Origin: a virus
Strand: one strand, 5' to 3'
Length of the DNA stretch: 22,375 bases
Virus record (IMG/VR): IMGVR_UViG_3300007734_000481
Location: 1-22,375 of that record
Both the position numbers and the translations under genes were made by a program. Below, in pieces: positions 4,567 through 9,442 of the stretch. Within the stretch, counting starts at the first letter, position 1, and each line of letters starts with the position of its first letter. Under the pieces are notes generated by a model. That model had not been told where the DNA came from. It was given only the letters and a program-made list of their open reading frames with translations, and did not search any database.

Positions 4567-4730
4567 AAAAGCAAAAACCCCGAGGAGATGCTCTGCGGTC
4601 TTGGCTCTTGGCGAGAGCAGCAGCGAGGCGATTGAAGCGTCCCAAAAGACTCGCTCACTGCTATGCAAGACCGCACAACACCCACTCGGGGCTTGAGAAC
4701 GCTTCACTCACCCAGATGCCACTCTGGACG
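4567..4730 (-). ncRNA. Candidate structured small RNA with own promoter and U-tract end
   Basis: Nested complementary segments define a branched fold. P1 is CCCCGAG 4578-4584 with CTCGGGG 4685-4691. P2 is TGCGGTCTTG 4594-4603 with CAAGACCGCA 4666-4675 (10 bp). P3 is the hairpin GCTCT/AGAGC 4604-4618. P4 is AGCAG-CGAG 4619-4627 with CTCG (4650-4653) and CTGCT (4658-4662), with a 4-nt bulge. P2, P3 and P4 meet in a nearly linker-free three-way junction. On the minus strand a TTGACA-N16-TAGAAT promoter lies upstream, a 5' hairpin (CCAGA/TCTGG, 4712-4727) follows the predicted start, and TTTTTGCTTTT follows P1. Length is about 160 nt. No known RNA family is recognised. It lies just after the Cro-like gene, the place where lambda has OOP RNA. 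Minus strand is chosen from promoter and U-tract. Confidence 0.65.
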
Positions 4731-4736
4731 ACACGA

Positions 4737-4764
4737 ATTCTATGGATCTTTCTGGACTTGTCAA
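4737..4764 (-). promoter_or_regulatory. Sigma70-type promoter for the structured RNA
   Basis: On the minus strand TTGACA (4764-4759, perfect -35) and TAGAAT (4742-4737, one mismatch from TATAAT) are separated by 16 bp; predicted start near 4730. The -35 overlaps the stop codon of the Cro-like gene. It is the best constitutive-looking promoter I see in the window, in contrast to the two operator-covered early promoters. Confidence 0.7.
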
Positions 4765-4919
4765 GTCCCTGCAAACCACTCGGGTTTTAAGACCATCAGT
4801 TGATACAGACGGCCCTTGGGGATCTGTCGCCATTGGCTGATCGCACCACGGGAAATCCCCAATAGACGAGCAAGATTGCTCTGGTTACCTGCCCTCTTGA
4901 TCGCATCCTCTTTTGTCAT
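4761..4919 (-). CDS. cro: Cro-like helix-turn-helix repressor (52 aa)
   Basis: A 52-aa protein from ATG 4919 to TGA 4761, shorter than usual ORF cut-offs. Residues 11-30 read GNQSNLARLLGISRGAISQW, a canonical helix-turn-helix, followed by RQIPKGRLYQLMVLKPEWF, the IP-x-GR tail typical of small phage Cro/YdaS-type proteins that dimerise through a short C-terminal strand. It is divergent from the ERF operon, whose promoter B and operators lie 40-80 bp upstream. No clear ribosome binding site is visible (CAGGTG is far), so weak or leaderless translation is likely. It should repress promoter B and perhaps promoter A, which has the same dyad. No CI partner is seen in the window. Confidence 0.85.
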   Translation of the reverse strand: MTKEDAIKRAGNQSNLARLLGISRGAISQWRQIPKGRLYQLMVLKPEWFAGT

Positions 4920-4958
4920 GTTGACATTGTAATACACCTGTTCAGCAATCTACACATT

Positions 4959-4998
4959 AGGGAAAGTCCTAATACGCAAGCGTTTAGACCGCTATACA
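4959..4998 (+). promoter_or_regulatory. Early promoter B with the same operator pair as promoter A
   Basis: Box AGGGAAAGTCCTAAT (4959-4973) occupies the -35 position. The imperfect dyad GTTTAG-ACCG-CTATAC (4982-4997) overlaps the -10 TATACA (4993-4998). Predicted start near 5005, where CCATGCC (5006-5012) matches CCATGCC (876-882) at promoter A at the same 13-bp offset from TATACA. It drives the ERF-YqaJ operon and lies between it and the divergent Cro-like gene. Confidence 0.72.
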
Positions 4999-5010
4999 CT
5001 CTCTCCCATG

Positions 5011-5034
5011 CCATCCATCTCGGATGGTCTTTTT
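5011..5034 (+). terminator. Leader hairpin plus U-tract (attenuator-like) before the ERF gene
   Basis: CCATCC (5011-5016), loop ATCTC, GGATGG (5022-5027) form a 6-bp stem followed by TCTTTTT (5028-5034) and AGGAG (5035-5039), the ERF ribosome binding site. GGTCTTTTTAGGAG (5026-5039) is identical to 898-911 at promoter A. The stem sequence differs there but pairing and loop size are kept. Confidence 0.6.
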
Positions 5035-5044
5035 AGGAGTAGAA

Positions 5045-5611
5045 ATGGAAAACGCAAAGATTGCTGCGGCGCTAGTCAAGGCACAAAAAGCCTTTGGCCC
5101 TGCGCTCAAGACCAGCACAAACCCCCACTTCCGCAGCCGTTACGCAGACTTGTCTGCTTGCGTCGAGGCCGTCATGGACGGTCTTGCCGCTAATGGCATC
5201 TTTTTTACGCAAAAAGTAGCCCCTTCAGACACAGGTGTCCTAGTAGAGACCGTGTTTATCCACGAATCAGGCGAGACTTTATCATGTGGGCAAATCCATG
5301 TCCCAGCATCAAAGCACGATGCACAGGGCTTCGGATCTGCCCTGACCTATGCACGGCGCTACTCCCTGATGGCAGCTTGCGGCATCGCCCCAGAGGATGA
5401 CGATGGCAATGCAGCCAGCAAGCGAGGCGGCGCAGAAGACGAGAAGTTTGAGCAAATGTACCTGAACAAGCTAAGGGAAGCCGCCATGAGTGGCCTGGAT
5501 GCCCTGGCCTCTGCATTCCGAGAAATCCCAAACACTCCCGCCAAGTCTCGGGTCTGGGCAAAGCATCAGGAAAGCCTCAAGCAAGCTGCCCAAGGTGTGA
5601 AAAATGACTGA
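5045..5611 (+). CDS. erf: ERF-family single-strand annealing recombinase
   Basis: A 188-aa protein starting at ATG 5045, with AGGAG (5035-5039) 5 nt upstream. NPHFRSRYADLSACVEAV (residues 26-43) and GSALTYARRYSLMAACGIA (97-115) followed by EDDDGNA are hallmark segments of the ERF superfamily (P22 Erf). These proteins form rings on ssDNA and anneal complementary strands for phage recombination and genome circularisation. The C-terminal part after residue ~125 is a linker and a helical tail that may contact partners. It overlaps the YqaJ exonuclease gene by 8 bp, the usual annealase-exonuclease pairing. First gene after promoter B. Confidence 0.94.
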   Translation: MENAKIAAALVKAQKAFGPALKTSTNPHFRSRYADLSACVEAVMDGLAANGIFFTQKVAPSDTGVLVETVFIHESGETLSCGQIHVPASKHDAQGFGSALTYARRYSLMAACGIAPEDDDGNAASKRGGAEDEKFEQMYLNKLREAAMSGLDALASAFREIPNTPAKSRVWAKHQESLKQAAQGVKND

Positions 5612-6221
5612 GCAGCGCACCGACGAATGGTTTGCCGAGCGCCTGGGCAAAGTCACGGCCAGCGCCCTACATAAAGTGCTGTCCAAAACCAAGACGGGCT
5701 ACGGGGCTGACCGGGGCAACTACATGACCCAGCTAGTCCTGGAGCGTATCACGGGCCAAAAGGCCGAGTCCTACACAAATGCCGCCATGCAATGGGGCAT
5801 TGAGCAGGAACCCGCCGCCAGAGCAGCATACGAGGCCTCTAGGGGCGTTTTTGTGACCGAGGTGGGGTTTATTCCTCACCCGACAATAGAAATGGCTGGA
5901 GCGTCTCCTGACGGGCTTGTAGAGGGCGGCATGGTCGAGATCAAGTGCCCTGACTCCAAGACCGCCCTGGAGTGCTGGCTGTCCAAGAACCCTGTCGAGT
6001 CCAAGTACTTCGCCCAGATGCAGTGGCAAATGCGCTGTGCTGACCGACCCTGGTGCGATTATGTAGTGTTCGATCCTCGGATGCCGCCAAAGGCTCAACT
6101 GCTTATCGTTAGGGTTAATCGGGATGACAGGTGGATCGGAGAGGCCGAAACTGAGGTCAGGCATTTTTTAGCTGAAGTGGATGAGAAAGTGCAATCGTTG
6201 AAAGCAATCATTGGAGAATGA
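5604..6221 (+). CDS. YqaJ-like (lambda-exonuclease-type) recombination nuclease
   Basis: A 205-aa protein of normal family length. RTDEWFAERLGKVTAS (residues 5-20), GIEQEPAARAAYE (65-77, acidic E68), GASPDGLV (99-106, D103), VEIKCP (111-116, E112/K114) and QMQWQM (138-143) are the YqaJ/lambda Exo core motifs of the PD-(D/E)XK fold. The enzyme resects dsDNA 5'-3' to make the ssDNA on which ERF acts. The start overlaps the ERF gene by 8 bp, with AGGTG upstream. The stop lies just before the SSB-like gene. Together these genes form a complete exonuclease-annealase-SSB module. Confidence 0.93.
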   Translation: MTEQRTDEWFAERLGKVTASALHKVLSKTKTGYGADRGNYMTQLVLERITGQKAESYTNAAMQWGIEQEPAARAAYEASRGVFVTEVGFIPHPTIEMAGASPDGLVEGGMVEIKCPDSKTALECWLSKNPVESKYFAQMQWQMRCADRPWCDYVVFDPRMPPKAQLLIVRVNRDDRWIGEAETEVRHFLAEVDEKVQSLKAIIGE

Positions 6222-6222
6222 A

Positions 6223-6483
6223 ATGAGCAAAGTTCTTAAAGAAATTAACACAATCGTTGGTGAGTACAAAAACGCCCAGGGCGAACCACGCAAGCGTTAT
6301 TTGCGTATTGGGTCAATTATCGAAACCCGAAACGGCCCAATGCTCAAGCTGGACTCTATGCCGCTCAAAGAGGGTGGATGGGATGGCTGGGCCTACATCA
6401 ACGACCCTAAGAAGGGTGACGAGGCTCCCAAGGCCAAAAAAGGCTCTGGGTTTGATGATCTGTCAGAAGACGTCCCCTTCTAA
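6223..6483 (+). CDS. SSB-like single-stranded DNA-binding protein
   Basis: An 86-aa protein. The start at ATG 6223 is chosen for GGAG (6213-6216) 6 nt upstream; a TTG at 6211 is open but less likely. The first ~60 residues are strand-rich with aromatic residues (KRYLRIGSIIETRNGPMLKL, GGWDGWAYI), as in short OB-fold phage ssDNA-binding proteins. The C-terminus is a Lys/Gly linker and the acidic tip DDLSEDVPF (78-86), like the DDDIPF tip by which bacterial SSB recruits partners. Position directly after ERF and YqaJ supports the role. Short length and unusual core mean the call is not certain. Confidence 0.75.
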   Translation: MSKVLKEINTIVGEYKNAQGEPRKRYLRIGSIIETRNGPMLKLDSMPLKEGGWDGWAYINDPKKGDEAPKAKKGSGFDDLSEDVPF

Positions 6484-6485
6484 TC

Positions 6486-6698
6486 ATGCACGCAGCCAAC
6501 ATTGAAAAGAGTGACCGCCTGCAACGGGTCGCTGATGTGCTGGCCTACGGTGGGGAGTTATCAACACTAGACATCATCAAGCAAGCCAATGTTTGCGCGG
6601 TCAATTCAATCATCTCAGAGTTGCGCCAAAACGGGTTCAACATTTCCTGCCAAAGGCGGGGTTCAAATTGGTACTACAAACTGGAGAAATTATCATGA
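6486..6698 (+). CDS. Small winged helix-turn-helix-like protein
   Basis: A 70-aa basic protein starting 2 nt after the SSB-like stop; no strong ribosome binding site, so coupling is likely. Residues ~10-67 (RLQRVADVLAYGGELSTLDI, ANVCAVNSIISELRQNGFNI, GSNWYYKL) follow the pattern of small phage helix-turn-helix proteins with a wing: two short helices, a recognition helix around 34-46, then a beta hairpin. It may be a local transcription or replication regulator. The next gene's ATG overlaps its stop (ATGA, 6695-6698). Confidence 0.75.
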   Translation: MHAANIEKSDRLQRVADVLAYGGELSTLDIIKQANVCAVNSIISELRQNGFNISCQRRGSNWYYKLEKLS

Positions 6699-6886
6699 GA
6701 AGTCAAGTGCGAGTAAAAGATGGCATGGAAAACATCTTCGTGTCCCTGCTGAACGAAAAACAGATCTTGTTTTCGATCTATGCCGGTAACGGATCTATGG
6801 GCGTTCTTCTGAACAAAGAGGAAGCTAGGCAGGTCATCGAAGCCATCAAGGAAATAGAGTCAAGTCTGAAAGAGGTGGAAGCATGA
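6695..6886 (+). CDS. Hypothetical 63-aa protein
   Basis: The start at ATG 6695 is set by GGAG (6683-6686) 8 nt upstream and the ATGA overlap with the previous gene; the open frame further upstream is shadow. The protein has a strand-rich N-terminal half (NIFVSLLNEKQILFSIYAG) and a helical, charged C-terminal half (NKEEARQVIEAIKEIESSLK), a fold outline seen in small phage regulators but without a recognised family. The stop overlaps the start of the Cys-rich exported protein. Confidence 0.7.
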   Translation: MRSQVRVKDGMENIFVSLLNEKQILFSIYAGNGSMGVLLNKEEARQVIEAIKEIESSLKEVEA

Positions 6887-7032
6887 AAAAGGTATTTGCT
6901 GGACTGGCAATCGCTCTGGTTACGACTGGAGCCTGGGCATCTTGCTCGACTCACACTTACATCATGGGAAGCCGAATGGTGACTTGTACAACTTGTTGTT
7001 TTGGTGGAAGTTGCACAACCAACTGTTTCTGA
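6883..7032 (+). CDS. Exported Cys-rich microprotein
   Basis: A 49-aa protein from ATG 6883 (ATGA overlap with the previous gene; AGAGG/GTGGAAG upstream) to TGA 7032. Residues 1-19 form a clear Sec signal peptide (MKK, hydrophobic VFAGLAIALVTTG, then AWA cleavage box). The mature ~30 residues start SCSTHTYIMG and contain six cysteines, ending VTCTTCCFGGSCTTNCF. This should fold with disulfides (or bind metal) in the periplasm or outside the cell. It is not a lipoprotein: no lipobox pattern at the first Cys. Family and target are not recognised; an envelope-acting early protein is plausible. Confidence 0.75.
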   Translation: MKKVFAGLAIALVTTGAWASCSTHTYIMGSRMVTCTTCCFGGSCTTNCF

Positions 7033-7304
7033 TGAACCCGTTTGACCCGAACTACAAGGCCCAGATAAGCCTGAAAGACCTAGAACGATCTAGGAAGACG
7101 GCTTATCAGGCCAGTAGACAAGTAAACGAGGCCAGGAAGCGCGGTATTGAACCAAGCTCCTCGGCAGCAACTAGAGAAGGATCTCACCGTGGTGGTCAGC
7201 CCGTGACCTTTACGGTGGATATGCCAACCATGCCAGTACATCCTCGAACCAAAAAGAGGCAGGGCGCAGCAGTGCCCGGAGCGGCTAGGAAAGGCTCGGC
7301 ATAG
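7032..7304 (+). CDS. Hypothetical basic protein
   Basis: A 90-aa protein whose ATG shares one base with the TGA of the Cys-rich gene (TGATG). The upstream extension of the frame to 6942 overlaps that gene and is rejected. It has an N-terminal helical, Lys/Arg-rich region (LKDLERSRKTAYQASRQVNE) and a disordered Pro/Arg/Lys tail. Its last nine codons run into the GGCNN repeat array (AARKGSA), so the C-terminus may have been shaped by repeat expansion. Function unknown. Confidence 0.6.
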   Translation: MNPFDPNYKAQISLKDLERSRKTAYQASRQVNEARKRGIEPSSSAATREGSHRGGQPVTFTVDMPTMPVHPRTKKRQGAAVPGAARKGSA

Positions 7305-7593
7305 TGGGGCGTGGAACGGCAGGGCTAGGCTAGGTTATCAGCAGATCAGGCATTTACCAAAGTGCCTTTTCTGGTGGCAACACCACACGGCGATGCGGTG
7401 CTCTGCGTGGCTGGGAAAGGCGTGGACGGGCGGGGCAACGACAGGCACTGCGCGGCTTGGCACGGCAACGCAAGGCAAAGCAAGGATGTTTATAGCGGTA
7501 TGTATCTCAAATGATACATATCGGTGGAAACACCACCTGGTATGGCAAGGCCCGGCTCGGCATGGCAAGGCCCGGCGCGGCAAGGCAAGGCAA
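7278..7593 (+). repeat. Three phased GGCNN pentanucleotide tracts with hairpin spacers
   Basis: Tract 1 (7278-7337), tract 2 (7389-7488, 20 consecutive 5-bp units) and tract 3 (7539-7593, 11 units) keep strict 5-bp phase with consensus GGCNN; most variants touch one base (GGA, TGC, CGC). The spacers hold hairpins: TGGTG-GCAA-CACCA (7372-7385) and GGTG-GAAA-CACC (7523-7534), both with GNRA loops, and TATGTATC/GATACATA (7499-7520). This ~300-bp interval between genes has no supported coding frame. GG every 5 bases could form two-layer G-quadruplexes in the plus strand or its RNA. Function unknown. Confidence 0.85.
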
Positions 7594-7611
7594 CCTTAAC
7601 GAAAGAAACTC

Positions 7612-8226
7612 ATGACAACTGCAACAACTTCAGACACACGGCTTAACATCGTACAGCGACGAATCAAGCTCAAAGGGGTTACTCCCATGATGTTTGACCG
7701 ATACGCTGGCGACAACCAAACGAAACTGGAATGGCATCAAAAAATCTACCTGCGACCAGGGACACAAAACCTGTGCCTCCCGACTCTAAACTTGGTTTCC
7801 TTCTTCACCGCGCACAACACGAACTCAGCACCCAAGAGGCTGCGCGACAAGAGGGTCTACAAGTCAATCTGCAACGCAATCCTGAGCTTCGTCAACATCA
7901 CCGCTACGGACGGTAATGCTGAGAACATTCTGATCCACAGGGACGGTAAACCCATCGAGGTCGGCACATTCACAGACCGCATAGATGACACCAGCGGCAT
8001 CTATCTGCACAGGGCCGTAGCCAGATTGGACAAGGGTATCCCTAATCCAAAAGAGCGCCCCGTCCTGCCATGCCCCTGGGAGCTTGAGTTTGACCTGACG
8101 ATCTACCCAAACAAAGAGATCAAAGAACAAGAAATCAAGAACCTGCTCAAAGAAGGCGGCATGGCTATCGGACTTGGAACCTTTAGGGGCGTGTTTGGTA
8201 AATTTGAGGTCGTTTCTTGGGAGTAA
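7612..8226 (+). CDS. Conserved phage protein with RAMP-like glycine-rich C-terminus
   Basis: A 204-aa protein with a weak ribosome binding site (GAAAGAAA). N-terminal KLKGVTPMMFDRYAGD (residues 19-34), central SAPKRLRDKRVYKSICNA, GIYLHRAVARLDKGIPNP (132-149) and C-terminal GGMAIGLGTFRGVFGKFEV (182-200) look strongly conserved. I recall the general type from phage and prophage early regions but not a function. The last motif resembles the glycine-rich loop of RAMP/Cas7-type RNA-binding proteins (G.G..R...G.F.V). That is a pattern resemblance only. It follows the GGCNN array and lies in the recombination operon. Confidence 0.75.
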   Translation: MTTATTSDTRLNIVQRRIKLKGVTPMMFDRYAGDNQTKLEWHQKIYLRPGTQNLCLPTLNLVSFFTAHNTNSAPKRLRDKRVYKSICNAILSFVNITATDGNAENILIHRDGKPIEVGTFTDRIDDTSGIYLHRAVARLDKGIPNPKERPVLPCPWELEFDLTIYPNKEIKEQEIKNLLKEGGMAIGLGTFRGVFGKFEVVSWE

Positions 8227-8228
8227 CG

Positions 8229-8429
8229 ATGAAAGATAGTGATATCTTAGAGATATGGCGTAAGCACAAAGAAGTACACGCTTTTGCTCATGAAATCTTG
8301 AACATTGAGCGCGGCATCTGTGCAAAGCTGGCAGATGAGAATGAGCGCAAGCATGAGTTGCGGCAGATCAATGGCAAATGGGAATGGGTTAGCCCTGCTG
8401 GCGATGCTATCAGGGCGAGGATCAAATGA
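8229..8429 (+). CDS. Hypothetical small helical protein
   Basis: A 66-aa protein from ATG 8229, 2 nt after the previous stop, with GGGAG (8219-8223) about 5 nt upstream. It is mainly helical and charged (LEIWRKHKEVHAFAHEILNI), ending WEWVSPAGDAIRARIK. No domain recognised. The next gene overlaps it by 4 bp (ATGA). Confidence 0.6.
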   Translation: MKDSDILEIWRKHKEVHAFAHEILNIERGICAKLADENERKHELRQINGKWEWVSPAGDAIRARIK

Positions 8430-8812
8430 CCGACCGAGACATCATGCAGCAGGCGATGGAAGCGTTGCAAGCTGTCAAAGAGGCTCCGAGCAAGGATGAG
8501 ATACAGAGGGCTTGGATTGTGTCCGATCTACTGCAAAAAAGGCTGGCTCAACCGGATCCGGTCATCGACAAGTCAGCCGCAATCCGCATCGCTACAGTGC
8601 TGGGATGGGTTCCACCCAGCGACACATCGCAAGAACGTGTCGATGAAGCGGAAAAACAGCGACAGGAGCAGGAGCCGGTGGCGTGGAAAGAAGGCTACGC
8701 CGCTGGTGCTGCTGCCGAGCGTGAGGCGTGTGCTTGCACTGTCGCATCAATTGCTGGAGACGATCAGTATCGCTGGGCGGCAGACGCCATCCGCGCAAGG
8801 GGGCAAGCATGA
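8426..8812 (+). CDS. Early phage protein with Ea22-like tail
   Basis: A 128-aa protein coupled by ATGA overlaps on both sides. The N-terminal DIMQQAMEALQAVKEAPSK and the C-terminal WKEGYAAGAAAEREACACTV then AADAIRARGQA are typical of the modular small early proteins of phages (A..EG...G...ERE.CA..., then ..AIRARG). Modules of this kind are shuffled between genes and their role is unknown. The central region is a polar linker. Soluble, no membrane segment. Confidence 0.65.
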   Translation: MTDRDIMQQAMEALQAVKEAPSKDEIQRAWIVSDLLQKRLAQPDPVIDKSAAIRIATVLGWVPPSDTSQERVDEAEKQRQEQEPVAWKEGYAAGAAAEREACACTVASIAGDDQYRWAADAIRARGQA

Positions 8813-9036
8813 AACCCAAGCTAATCCAACTGCTAGAACAGTGCATCGAGACAGGCATCCAGCGCGGCTGGAATCGCGCCTTCAAGCACGACGATGTCCC
8901 GCCTGAGGATATGGTGCGAGAGCGCATCCGCGAGGCGATCTGGCTGGAACTATACGAATGGTTTGATTTTGACGAAGATGAGCCACAACCCCTATTTGAC
9001 GACTGGGGCGGGTTCCCCTACAAGGAGAAAAAATGA
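8809..9036 (+). CDS. Hypothetical acidic protein
   Basis: A 75-aa acidic protein starting at ATG 8809 inside the previous stop (ATGA). Helical N-terminal part (LIQLLEQCIETGIQRGWNRA) and a very acidic C-terminal part (EWFDFDEDEPQPLFDDWGG) with several aromatic residues, the composition of a DNA-mimic-like or protein-binding tail. I do not recognise the family and the mimic idea is only compositional. The stop overlaps the next gene's ATG (ATGA at 9033-9036). Confidence 0.65.
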   Translation: MKPKLIQLLEQCIETGIQRGWNRAFKHDDVPPEDMVRERIREAIWLELYEWFDFDEDEPQPLFDDWGGFPYKEKK

Positions 9037-9218
9037 AGTCTAAAATCCTAGATCCTGAATTTAAGTACGTCCCAGCAGCCGCTACGGACATTCAAGCAAC
9101 ATGGAGAAAATTCGGCTGGAGGCCGCTTAATGAAATGCCCGATGTGCGGAGCGTGGACACAAGTAAAGAGAACTCATCAGAAGAACGAAATCGTCCAAAG
9201 ATCAAGAGAGTGCGGTAA
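9033..9218 (+). CDS. Small phage protein (ILDPEFKYVPAA... type)
   Basis: A 61-aa frame with an ATGA overlap at its start; AAGGAGAAAA lies directly upstream. The first ~32 residues (KSKILDPEFKYVPAAATDIQ, ATWRKFGWRPL) match a pattern I have seen in short phage proteins; the rest overlaps the zinc-finger gene at 9130 in another frame and is low-complexity charged. The stop TAA overlaps the ATG of the 9218 gene (TAATG), so termination-reinitiation coupling is likely. Confidence 0.6.
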   Translation: MKSKILDPEFKYVPAAATDIQATWRKFGWRPLNEMPDVRSVDTSKENSSEERNRPKIKRVR

Positions 9219-9357
9219 TGAGCATCGTTTTACCACTGAAGAAAGAATCATCTCAGTCAAAGTCCGAGGTAGATTTCGCAAGCTGGAAGACGGAAAACCT
9301 AGTCCAGTTTGCAAAACAGGCCAACGAACGCATCAAGGCCCAACAGGAACAGATTGA
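9130..9357 (+). CDS. NrdR-type zinc-finger-like small protein
   Basis: ATG 9130 has GGAGG (9118-9122) 7 nt upstream, the strongest ribosome binding site in this area. MKCPMCGAWTQVKRTHQ, RSRECGNEHRFTTEERI shows CPMC, then C-G-N-x-H and a FTTEERI strand, as in the zinc ribbon of NrdR-like repressors and small phage zinc proteins. No ATP-cone domain follows. The frame stays open to 9357 but overlaps the 9033 and 9218 genes in other frames, so its true C-terminus or the integrity of this stretch is uncertain. Confidence 0.55.
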   Translation: MKCPMCGAWTQVKRTHQKNEIVQRSRECGNEHRFTTEERIISVKVRGRFRKLEDGKPSPVCKTGQRTHQGPTGTD

Positions 9358-9442
9358 TGCTCTGACGATTGACTTGAAATGCGCTATGGAGGCTTACAGG
9401 AAGATCCTCATAGAGACTCGACGTTCACTATCTGACCCCTAA
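9218..9442 (+). CDS. Coiled-coil hypothetical protein, end of the recombination operon
   Basis: A 74-aa protein; ATG 9218 shares a base with the previous stop (TAATG). The stretch from residue ~18 (DFASWKTENLVQFAKQANER, AQQEQIDALTIDLKCAMEAY) is a strong amphipathic coiled-coil helix. Its start region overlaps the zinc-finger frame. It ends 35 bp inside the convergent metallophosphatase gene, so early and late transcription units overlap tail to tail with no terminator visible between them. Confidence 0.6.
   Translation: MSIVLPLKKESSQSKSEVDFASWKTENLVQFAKQANERIKAQQEQIDALTIDLKCAMEAYRKILIETRRSLSDP

Noticed and set aside
3949-4696. Long plus-strand frames opposite the replication genes
   Set aside because: They are antisense shadows of RusA-operon genes and the structured RNA, with no start signals.
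4459-4707. 82-aa minus frame (and the overlapping 73-aa frame at 4464-4685)
   Set aside because: GTG starts without good ribosome binding sites, and the frames run through the structured RNA and its U-tract; the GRIPRARWLK end recalls regulators but is too short to support a gene.
4921-4926. TTGACA as -35 of a plus-strand promoter
   Set aside because: No acceptable -10 lies 16-18 bp downstream; the shared TATACA at 4993 is too far away.
7338-7599. Proteins encoded by the GGCNN array on either strand
   Set aside because: A 5-bp repeat keeps several frames open and gives pseudo-repeats such as GKARRGKAR; no start signal or known domain.
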